52,544 bases of DNA, from NCBI GenBank assembly GCA_011316305.1, contig SAUG01000037.1, positions 1 to 52,544 of the forward strand, written 5' to 3'. The position numbers and the translations under genes were made by a program. Positions 22,883 through 31,949 of this stretch are shown here, in pieces. The notes below the pieces were generated by a model that saw nothing but the letters and a program-made list of their open reading frames with translations, searched no databases and had not been told where the DNA came from. Origin of the DNA: Rusavskia elegans (taxonomy: Eukaryota; Ascomycota; Lecanoromycetes; Teloschistales; Teloschistaceae). Position 1 is the first letter of the stretch. The number at the start of each line of letters is the position of its first letter.

Positions 22883-23784
22883 TCTGCCGGGGATACCGAC
22901 AAGAAGGCTGAGATGTCAAATGTCGCGATGGGATCAATCGAGCTTGACATGGAGGAATTGGCGGAACCTGGTCAAGTAAGGAAGGAAGGTAGGTAGGTAG
23001 ATGTAGTGGATCGAATTCGAGACTACAGGCGGAGACGGCCTAGCGTCCCAAAGGAATGAAGGTCCCTTCTCCTTCTCTTGAATGAGGGTGATCAGTACGA
23101 TGAACAAAGGAGTGAATGGCTGTCAAGCATGACGGGGCCGAGTCAAGCAGGATTTTCGGAGAAGAAGTGAGCAGTGAAGGGATTCATTCAGGTGAAGGTC
23201 CAGAAAAGTGACTAGCGGTGGGGGAGAAAGACGCCTCCAATCGATCTGCAGCTGGGGGAGACGACCACGATACGATACTGTACTCCGTACAGCGTACAGA
23301 TATCAGAACAGCGACCGGGTTCCATGTCTCAAGGCGGTCAATTCTGACTCCACCGGTAGGGTCGCTTACATCGAGGCTCTGTTCTGTTGCAAGCCAGCCC
23401 GGTCGTGCATCATCGGCAATCCTTGCTCCCTCACGTACAGAGTACATACCGGATGAGCTTAAAGTATAATATTTTGTGGTGCAGGGGTCATCTGCCGCGG
23501 CTGCCTTTCCGCGCCTCGACTCTGGCATGCATTTGTCTGGTGCTTCATCCCGACCGAAATAATATGTTGTAGTTGCACGTCTCCCAATCTTCTTCGATAG
23601 ACTGTAGGTATGGAACGAATGAAGCGGAATAGAATATATCCATCTCTCCATCCTGACTTCACTCCTCCCTCGTCGTCTTCCGCAACACGCCCTACCTGAT
23701 CTGGATCTAACCTTTATGGGAATATGCAGCGGCGGGAATGAACTGCAAACATCCTGTCTCCACGTCTCCACGTCAATAATGATC
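22883..23784. promoter_or_regulatory. divergent promoter region, KDM5 and SLX1
   Basis: About 900 bp between two divergent genes. A short GGTA/GAAG simple repeat lies near 22980-23002. A small hairpin CTGTAC-TCC-GTACAG occurs near 23278-23292. No gene is supported; a minus-strand open frame at 23184-23786 shows no domain. Confidence 0.4.
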
Positions 23785-25255
23785 ATGGACCCCAGACCTA
23801 TCCCAGCCTTCTACTGCTGCTATTTGTTGCGCTCCAAGGGAGGTCGTTCCTTTTACATCGGCTCGACTCCAAATCCCCGACGTCGTCTTGCTCAGCATAA
23901 CGGCCATACCAAGGGTGGCGCCGCTCGAACAGGACGCCAACACGGCAACCACCGACCATGGGACATGACCTGCGTTGTCACCGGTTTTCCGTCCAATATT
24001 GCTGCTTTGCAGTTCGAGTAAGTCACTAGTTTTTCTCCAATTTTCGCATTACTGGCAGAGTCAGGGCGGCATTTTCTTTGGCGGCTAGGAAGGTCGTCCA
24101 GTTTGGCTCAAGAGTACTTTGAACGTTTTAGATTGGTCAAAATTGACAACTGATCATACCAGGTGGGCATGGCAGAATTTCCACACCACCAAGAAGATTC
24201 CAAATGACCAGCGTCTGGACATGCCAAAGGAGGCAGCAAAGCGCAACAAGTCGAAATTACCCCCCTCCAACGCGGAACAACAGCAGAAGAAGCGCAAAAG
24301 GATAAAGCGACCTCAACTGAACCTTAGGAATAGCCTTTCCAATTTACATCTATTACTTCGTGTCCCTAGCTTCAACAGGTGGCCTTTGGCTGTCCGCTTC
24401 TTATGCAGCGACGTGTATCAATCCTGGCTTACTCACAGCAAGAGAGATGGCGGCGAGCTTCGTGACGACTTCCGAGTATTCTGTGACTTCGAAAAGTTCC
24501 CCAAGCCAACCGTTGACCTCGAATCGTCTACCGCTGAAGCTGCTGAGAAGAAAGAATCACATACCATGGCAATCTTAGAGAAGATCGATGTCACCTACTC
24601 TGGTCTCAAGCCCCATATTGCCAAGAGTATAGCATTGGCTGCTGGAATGCGACTCCAGGTTTGCTCCGTTTGCGAACATGTCCTCGACCCGGAAAACTCA
24701 ATGATCTTGGTGTGTCCATCCGAACAATGCCCAACGGCGTCCCACATGGCATGTTTGGCGAAGAAGTGGTTACAAACCCAGCCATCGCCTGGATTTCTGC
24801 TTCCTATATCTGGGACGTGCTCGCAGTGTAGTAGAGAACATCAATGGATCGACCTTGTGAAGGAGTCGAGCATACGCGCAAGGGGTGGGAAGCATCTAGC
24901 TAAGCTAATGAAGGAGCCTCGGATGCGGAAATCCAAGGTGATGGAAAGTTCAACATCGAGCAAAGACGCCCATGCCGAGAATAGGGCCAGGCCCGGTGGA
25001 CCTCCGAAGGACCTTCAAATCATGTTGGAAGATAGCCTGACAGACATTGATCTGCTAGCAACAGATCCCGAAGATGACCCACTTCCGGATGGCTGGCAGG
25101 AACTTGTGGATGACGAAGATAACATGTCAGTGACTAGCACTGAATCTGGGATTCAGAGTCGTAACGGAAGTCCAGAAGCCCCCAGTAAAAAGCGGCAGAA
25201 GCTGGAAGTCGTGATCGAGGATAGCGAGTGGGACTCGGCCGAGGTTTTGGACTGA
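23785..25255 (+). CDS. SLX1: structure-specific endonuclease subunit SLX1
   Basis: Exons 23785-24017 and 24163-25255 (145-nt intron) give 441 aa. The N-terminal GIY-YIG nuclease domain (about 6-90) shows [30 protein letters not shown] and the terminal ALQFEWAWQN. The catalytic Glu of FEWAW (residue 78) is encoded by a codon split by the intron. A RING/PHD-like zinc finger at about 237-300 (CSVCEHVL...CPSEQCP...[10 protein letters not shown]) is the SLX4-binding module. With SLX4 the enzyme cuts Holliday junctions and 5' flaps during recombination and at stalled rDNA forks. The C-terminus is acidic and ends in a basic KKRQKL signal. In-frame ATGs also exist at 23779 and 23716; 23785 has the best start context (A at -3, G at +4). 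Its stop lies 38 bp from that of the convergent thymidylate kinase gene. Confidence 0.93.
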
Positions 25256-25293
25256 TGGCCCCATCTGTTCTTGTTGGCGTAGCATAGCATTCT

Positions 25294-26011
25294 TCACTCA
25301 GAATCAAAGTTTTTCAGCGGCTTGTTTAGTTTTTCACCTTCAAAAAGGACGTTCACCAATCGGTGCATTGCCTCATGCACCTCCTCAATTGACTCGCCCG
25401 CATTGACAGACACCATTTCCTTATTCTGAGGTTTTCGTAGCAGCTCTTGGAACAGATTTCGTACTCTTTTCTGCATCTCACTAGTTTCATACCTCTCACT
25501 TCCGAAGCCGCCTCTTGCCGCAGCATTGGTGGCAGATATGTCTAGAAAAATACAGAGATCCGGTTTGGGCAAGCCAATTTCCGGCTGGATCGCCCACTCT
25601 AGAGTGAGGATGGGATTGTTCTTCGCAGCAGAGTATACAGCACCGGAATAGTAGTAACGGTCAATTACAACCGTGGTTCCGTTACGGATATGCTCAATGA
25701 TCTGTGGAGCGGCCTCCCATCTATTGGCGGAGAAAAGTAGATGGATCACATGATCCTCCTGTTGTGTTTCGCCTTTCAGATAGCTGTCAATTGACTTGCC
25801 GATTAGGGTAGACCGATCTGTTCAGAATCTCAGCTTCATGGCAGCGAACGTATCGCGTCAGGAAATTACCATACGTACTAGGGAATCGCATGTGCTTCAC
25901 CCGACGGCCTTCCTTTTCGAGATGCCTGCACAGCTTCTCACATTGCGTCGATTTGCCGGCTCGATCGAGACCTTCTATCACGATAAGTGCTCCTCGAGGT
26001 AAAGCTGACAT
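25294..26011 (-). CDS. CDC8: thymidylate kinase (dTMP kinase)
   Basis: Exons 26011-25879 and 25817-25294 (61-nt intron) give 218 aa, normal for the family. The P-loop is EGLDRAGKST (residues 14-23), with the Arg typical of eukaryotic class I enzymes. The spliced join RFPNRSTLIGKSIDSYL restores the dTMP-binding segment. DRYYYSG is the DRY motif, and the lid region RGGFGSERYE follows PDLCIFLDI. It phosphorylates dTMP to dTDP, an essential step of dTTP synthesis. Without splicing the frame ends soon after the donor, so the intron is needed. It is divergent from the Emp24-type gene, sharing 221 bp. Confidence 0.95.
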
Positions 26012-26232
26012 GACGGTTGACGCTATTCAGTATGGCTGACGATCAACTGGTGAGGAGGAGTTGAGTTGCAAGTAAATTCATTAAGGTTCGAAAAGTGCCC
26101 TAAAAAGGTATAGAGGCAAAATCTAAATGGGTTTACCTCGGCTACTAATAACTTATCACTCGTTGAAAATAAATTGTCCTAAACACAGCTCTCCCTCGTC
26201 CGCAGGAGGTAGCACAGTCACCGAGCACCATT

Positions 26233-27096
26233 ATGCGATTACGTCTCATCCTGATCAGCCTGCTTGGCTATGTGTGCTATCTGTCATCAGCAACAGCCCT
26301 CACCTACAAGCTGCACGCTCACGAGTTTGCGTGTTTCTTTGCCCACGCCCAAGAAAAGGGCTTAAAGCTTGCCTTCTACTTTGCCGTAAGCTGACTTTTA
26401 CGATGCTGTATAAGTCGCGAAAAGGTGAAGTCTGACATGTCCGACTGAACAGGTCCAATCTGGCGGCTCCTTCGATGTCGACTTCAGCGTGGTCGGTCCC
26501 AACGAAAAGACGATCTTGGAGGGCACCAAGGAACGACAGGGCGACTTTGTCTTCACAGCAAAAGAGCCAGGGGAATACAGGTTCTGCTTCAACAACGAGA
26601 TGAGTACTTTCGCTGAGAAGATGGTGGATTTTGAGATTTCGGTACGGACCCCCTCAGGCGACCCTTGCTAAAAGGGGCTTTTCGTCGCGGAAGAGTCCAT
26701 TGCCTTTGTGTCTGGTATACGAGTCGCTGCTGACACCTGCTTGCCTTAGGTCGAAAACGAATCTAAAGACGCCAAACTCCCCAGCAAACAAGGCACTTCT
26801 CCCGAACAAACATCAGCTCTTGAAGAGTCCATCCTCAAGGTTTCCCGCGACCTGTCAACCATCAACCGAAACCAGAAGTACTTCCGGACGCGAGAAAACC
26901 GGAACATGAGTACAGTCAAGAGCACGGAGAGCCGTATATTCAACTTTAGCGTTATGGAGAGTCTTTTGATGATATCTATGGCTGGACTACAGGTATTCAT
27001 CGTGAGGTTTTTCTTCCAGGGCGCAAGGAAAGGTATGTCCCAATACTCAACCACTACGACCGACTTTACTGATCGCTGGCCGTAGGATATGTATGA
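26233..27096 (+). CDS. p24-family cargo receptor, Emp24 type
   Basis: Four exons, 26233-26385, 26453-26641, 26750-27032 and 27086-27096, give 211 aa. The last exon adds only the two final residues and stop. A cleavable signal peptide (about 1-22) precedes the GOLD domain with its two conserved cysteines (EFACFF and YRFCFNN), a coiled-coil stretch (EESILKVSRDLSTINRNQKYF) and one C-terminal membrane helix (ESLLMISMAGLQVFIVRFFF). The cytosolic tail is short, with the FF plus basic pattern (RFFFQGARKGYV) used for COPII/COPI sorting. It cycles between ER and Golgi as part of the p24 complex and helps export GPI-anchored cargo. The beta (Emp24) class is inferred from tail and length. Confidence 0.88.
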
Positions 27097-28192
27097 GGAG
27101 TTGTCATCTGAAATCTTTACTTGTATTTCTATCAGTCACGCTTTGGTGCAAACAAAGTTCATGACGGCGTGAACCGCTTTTTTTGCTCAACCCTCCGGCA
27201 GGATGGCAAATGCATTGTAAAGATCAATGGTAAAAGGTGTATTGAACAACCGCCGATGCTATTTCTCGAATAACGGAGAACAAGAGCAAAACAGGGCCAA
27301 CACCAAGTAACCTTCCCGTAACACTCTCGGCTTGGTTGGTATCCCTAAGATCGCTGTTGTTCCTCATACAGATGAAATCCATGGATAAGATGGCTGAAAG
27401 AGCTCTAGGGAGGTAGCATTCTGTCTGCGGGTATTACTCCTCTGCCAGACTCGAGAGGAAGACTCACGAAGCATCCGAAATCTTCGGCGTGAGCAAGGTA
27501 TCTACCCCTTATCGGATTGATTTGCAATGGATCGTGATATGCTCGATAGAGAAATCTATGTGTACTGACTAGTAAAAGCTGATGACTTGATTGGTTCGAT
27601 TGAGCTTTGCAAGGGTCTGGCACATTTACTCCGTACGTACGGAGGATGGCAGCAAAAGTTCAGGATACACGCTAAAGCTCTCAGGCTCGAGGGTGCGCTC
27701 CCGGAGTAACCAAGGCCACCGTAGGCTACGGTGATACGGTCGGCTTTTAGCGTATATTCTGGACTTTTGGTGCCATCCTCCGTACTTCGTACATCTCGTC
27801 ACCATGCCGTTCATACCTAATAATCCGACCCCAACTGGCAATCCTCATCTTTATCGGTGCTGGCGGTCATTCATGGCGCCAGCCTTGCAGATGCTATCCT
27901 CAGCCGCTTGGCCCCCAAACCTCGAAGAATTTTCTTCCCCGTCTTCTTCATCCCCAATTGTACATCAAAATGGTTGTTGTTGCGCATCCAGCCTTTTCTT
28001 CAGTCTGCTGCTATGTACCTCAAATCCATACCGGCCAAGGAGGTCATGGGTGTATCGAATGCGGTAGCAGTAATGTTTCCTCTGTTTCACTCGATACAGT
28101 CGGTTTCCATCGCGTTCCAAGTCACTTGATTTGCTCGATATCCTTTTTGGTCGCATCAACGTGCAAACATTTCATACGACTCTGTCGACGAC
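27097..28192. other. intergenic region with a small MITE
   Basis: 3' flank of the p24 gene followed by an inverted-repeat element at 27637-27785. A plus-strand open frame at about 27857-28129 has a coding-like hydrophobic/basic composition but no ATG near its start and no recognised domain; it may be a relic linked to the adjacent broken gene. Confidence 0.45.
27637..27785. mobile_element. short MITE with 40-bp terminal inverted repeats
   Basis: The left arm (27637-27676) begins GTACGGAGGATGGCA. The right arm (27746-27785) is its inverted copy with 36 of 40 matches. The 149-bp element has no coding capacity. Inside is a second perfect hairpin, CACCGTAG-G-CTACGGTG (near 27715-27733). Just outside the left arm CTCCGTACGTACGGAG forms a 16-bp palindrome. 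The class is uncertain. Confidence 0.75.
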
Positions 28193-29380
28193 ATGTCTTC
28201 CCGCGGATCGAACCAGTTGGATGACACTGAGGACTACGAGTTGCATGCAACCGCTGCTCATGCCAACTACGATACGGGAAGAATTGCCCGTTCACATAGT
28301 CGCGGTCTGACGCAGTCTTTGGACGACTGGCAGAACCTCATCCCAGACCGTCGTCTGTTGGACATATCCGCTGCAGCGCCCAGCCACAAACCATCCCCTT
28401 CACTACCACTTGGCCGACCGACCCAATCATTCGCGGTCTCAAGACCCCGATAAATTCGAAGAATATTTTGATTCGTTTTGTGAAGATGCCAGACTAAGCT
28501 CTGGTGCTTACACGCAGATGACGGCGGTCGATGGGTGGTCTGTCGTACTGCTCAGCCATACCTCACCAGGCGACCAAACGCTGCAGTATATCGGTCTGAC
28601 CCCTGACCCAGGTATCGAGCACAGGTCACCATGCTCAGACTTCTTCCCTTACGCCAAGCTCTATGACGTGAACCGGCAGCTCTGTCAAGGTACCTGGTCG
28701 ATCACATGATGTGGTATACAATTCGTTGAGGGCTCATGCTCCGGCAAAATCCTACCGCCGGATAGGCAGGAGATCATTGTTCATAACAGGTTGTTGCTGG
28801 GTTTAGCGTACATGTCTTCCCTGGTCGAACTTTTGGCGCCATTCGTAACGACCAGAAACAATTCGGAATGGACCAGTCCATACATGGCGACGGGCGTTGC
28901 AGCCATGCTGTGGTCGAGGATATCTGTCGTCAACAGCCCGATAAGCCAGGACAAATCTTTCATAACCCCGAAAGAGCTCGCGCGTCTCACGGCAGAGGAA
29001 GCTGGCCTCGTATACCCGGTTGTCGATACCGCAGTATATATCCGCCCAACGTTACGCAAATCGGGCTTACTCTACTTCGTCTTAGGGATTCAGCCTCTCC
29101 CGATAGTAATTATCCTGATACTGATCGCTTCGGTGTTTCGTTCCACTCCACTGGACAAAGGGTTCGGTCTGATTTCGATTTTGTCTGGTATCGACCGCCA
29201 AAGCTTAGACGTGTTGGCTGGAGCAGCGCTTTCTGAGGAGCTGAAACGACTGTCAAGCTGGTCATGCGTCCTATTCGAGATGATCAAAAGGGCGCAATCG
29301 AGTACTACGTGACGACATCTTCTCGAACTGCAACACCAATACCGCATGGGAAACTCAGCCCGCAGACTCTTTACCACTGA
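28193..29380 (+). pseudogene. broken fungal multi-pass membrane protein gene
   Basis: One protein-like reading runs through three frames. It starts at 28193 (MSSRGSNQLDDTEDYEL, then SRGLTQSLDDWQNLIP), shifts near 28405 into RPNHSRSQDPDKFEEY, and meets an in-frame TGA at 28707-28709 directly between QGTWSIT and GIQFVEGSCSGKILPP. It continues as RNNSEWTSPYMATGVAAML and the membrane helix GLLYFVLGIQPLPIVIILIL, then shifts again near 29240 into VKLVMRPIRDDQKGAIEYY and ends at 29380. No splice pair repairs these breaks. It resembles conserved uncharacterised fungal membrane proteins. The TGA could come from CGA by a C-to-T change, as in RIP or CpG decay. Assembly errors could mimic the frameshifts. 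Confidence 0.7.
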
Positions 29381-30279
29381 AGCGGCTCTCCCGAATCGAT
29401 CTCAAGTACAGAAGACATACAAAATATCCGATGCCACGGCTGACACTGTCATCGGAGGTCCTGCGAGAGAGTACATTACAACTAGGACTCATGAAAGAGG
29501 CTGGAACTGTCCCATCCTTCATCAGAAGCTTGAATCTTGTCATGATTGGCTCTCAATCCTTGTGCCCATTCAGTCAACGATTACGAATTGAAGGGTGGAG
29601 TGCCTTTAGCTTCTCCGAGGAGGAGATCCAGGAGTGTTATGAACCACATCGCCACTTCGCAGTCTTTATGATCCAGAACCGATAATGTTTTTGTTCAAAC
29701 AGCTTGACCTTTCAGCCGAGTCGAGCGCCTCTATTGTCTTCCTGAAAGACTTCCCTTATTGGACGATAAGAGTACTCGAACACGATCCAATGATATTCCA
29801 GATGACTAGCAAACCAAATGAGTGGAACACTTGCTCGAATCACGTACTAGTTCTCCAGCAGCACCATGGTACCTGAGATACGAACTCTCGGAACCACATT
29901 CAAAACAACCCTGCGCCTCAACCGCACTATGACATCCATAGCGCAGATCATTTCTCTCGATCCTCAGGAATTCATCGTCATCGACCAACCAGGGGCTGAC
30001 TATCGGAACTCTCGTGCATCAATACTCTCTATGATGTCATCGGGAACCTGATCACCCTTTCCCCGAGCGCTTGTGCAGCTTTGCGGGAGAGGCGTTCGTT
30101 AATCAGGTTCTGGCGTTGGGGGTTGACGACGCTGCACTGTACATATATCTCATGTTATCCTTTCTGCCGTTGAAAGCATTCATTTCATATCCCACTTCAT
30201 CACTTCCTTTCCCCGCCGCACAACAGTAACAAAATATTCCGTCACACCACCTCACCAACACAACAACTTCTTCACCAAA
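29381..30279. other. intergenic with unassigned open-frame fragments
   Basis: Plus-strand open fragments at 29431-29685 and 29685-29876 have no recognised domain and cannot be joined convincingly. They may be further decayed coding sequence after the broken gene. The last 150 bp form the promoter and leader of the small gene at 30280. Confidence 0.4.
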
Positions 30280-30631
30280 ATGGCCGCCTCCCCACTCCAA
30301 CAGCAAGTCTCCTACACCTCCAATCAATCCGCCCAACAAGAATTCCAGTCCCAATACAACCTCGAAGACCCCTCGCAATCCATCAACTCCTACATGAGGT
30401 ATGGAAAGCCTTCCTTCCCTTGACAATTCATCGTTGCCCAGCAGCTAGCTGCATATACCGAGCTGGTAAGCTGACATGATGAATCGACACAGATCATTAC
30501 ACCAATACACCAAATCCCAACTCGAAACCATCCATCGGTCCAAATCCCCACGTCGCACCGATGTGTCTCAGACGACCGCGACGTTGACGCCCGTGAGCAG
30601 TGTGGAGAGTGTGAAGACTACTGCGTCTTGA
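30280..30631 (+). CDS. conserved small fungal protein, 85 aa
   Basis: Exons 30280-30398 and 30493-30631 (94-nt intron, GTATGG...GACACAG) give 85 aa. The protein is hydrophilic and Gln/Ser-rich: SNQSAQQEFQSQYNLEDPSQSINSYMRS, then LHQYTKSQLETIHRS, and a Thr/Ser-rich tail. The pattern of an N-terminal Q-rich stretch, a DPSQSINSYMRSLHQYTK core and a variable tail is found in small unannotated proteins of many moulds. No function is known to me. The CACCAAAATGG context strongly supports the start. Confidence 0.7.
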
Positions 30632-31430
30632 AACCTCAATCCACCACCACAATTCCAACCATGTTGTCAGGGTAATTCGACATACAGGCAATATGGGCGT
30701 GGCACTTGCATTACATACATACAGTATATTTCGACCGGGACAGAGCTTATGGGTCGGAGTCAGTCTAACTTTGGGATTCATAGCATGGTTCATTGCATAT
30801 GGCACACTCGGGTTGGTATACCGGACGCATTGCAGGGCGCTCTGGTCATAGGGAAGCATCAGGCAATATAATGAAAGTGGGGACGAAACGGATGGTGTTT
30901 CTGTGCTGGGGAGGGATCACAGGAGGGTTAAGGAATTATCTTAATTAAATAATCAATCCAGTCCGGTGGATTCTTAAGACCCCTTCTCTACCAGTGTAAA
31001 TCTTTGCGAAAGTTTGAAATTCCCAATCCCATATCACATTGCAGACTATCTAAGGAAGGAACCAACCTGTGAGCTCCAATGCAGGAGCGAGAATTTGCAT
31101 GAAAAATGAGTGTGTATTGTATTTTCTGGGAAGCAGGAGAAGAGGAAATCTATGAGTCGCTAAATAATGCGCGTGATGAGTGTACGCTAGGCCTAAATAA
31201 GCAGCGCTAGCCATAGTAGGAAATGCACGTGACCTCAGAGGCCCGTTCTCCATCGCGTATCCCGGAGTCGTCTCCGCATCGACCATAAATGCCATGTTTG
31301 CAGGTCTTCACAACCAAATAACTCGCTGCTAGGGAAGAAAGAGTACACTACACCCCCCATGATTGCTCCACTAATCGTACGTAACGCTTGCTGCAGTACC
31401 CATCAAAGCAATGTTCATGCCACTCCCTTT

Positions 31431-31459
31431 AACGAAATCCCAATTCGAGGTACCGGCTG
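31431..31459 (+). repeat. dispersed TCGAGGTACCGA repeat, subfamily 2
   Basis: The 29 bp beginning AACGAAATCCCA match 45595-45623 at 26 positions and share the TCGAGGTACCG core with the copy at 10883-10926. The site is intergenic. Confidence 0.55.
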
Positions 31460-31657
31460 CCCAGCCCCATGCGATTGGATTTTTCGAAATAGGCGAGCCT
31501 GACTTGGTTCTTTTTGCAAGGTCTTTGTATACCCTCTGAAGCGAATCGGGGCGGGGCGAAGACCTTCGATGTTTTCATTCATCGGTGGTTCTGGCTATGC
31601 AGATGTTGGAGATACATGTGTGCACTGGTTGTGATGGAGGTAGTGAGGAGAAAGAAG

Positions 31658-31680
31658 ATGGATGGATGGATGGATGGATA
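31658..31680 (+). repeat. GGAT microsatellite
   Basis: A run of about five GATG units followed by TATATATA lies in the intergenic region upstream of nothing recognised. Confidence 0.7.
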
Positions 31681-31949
31681 TATATAGAAGCTGAGCATGA
31701 TTTCTAGTTTTTCAAGAGTGAGTGCAAGCTGGTTTGTCGTTTTTTTAACGGTCTACGGATCGACTCGCTCATTGAGACAATATGGCATTCAAACCCCCCC
31801 CTCCCCGAACGACTTGGACAACGTCGTATTTTCAACTGATATGACACCGTAAATGTTCCACGGAAATGCAAGCCATCTCCAACGTCCAAAAGCAGCAACC
31901 CCCCCACCAAACAATCACCATCACCATGCCCATGCCCCCCCCCAAAATA

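Larger units (their letters stand above)
30632..31949. other. intergenic with repeat copy and microsatellite
   Basis: About 1.3 kb between the convergent small gene (+) and chromodomain-Hda3 gene (-). It holds a subfamily 2 repeat copy at 31431-31459 and a GGAT microsatellite at about 31658-31680. Nothing coding is supported. Confidence 0.5.
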
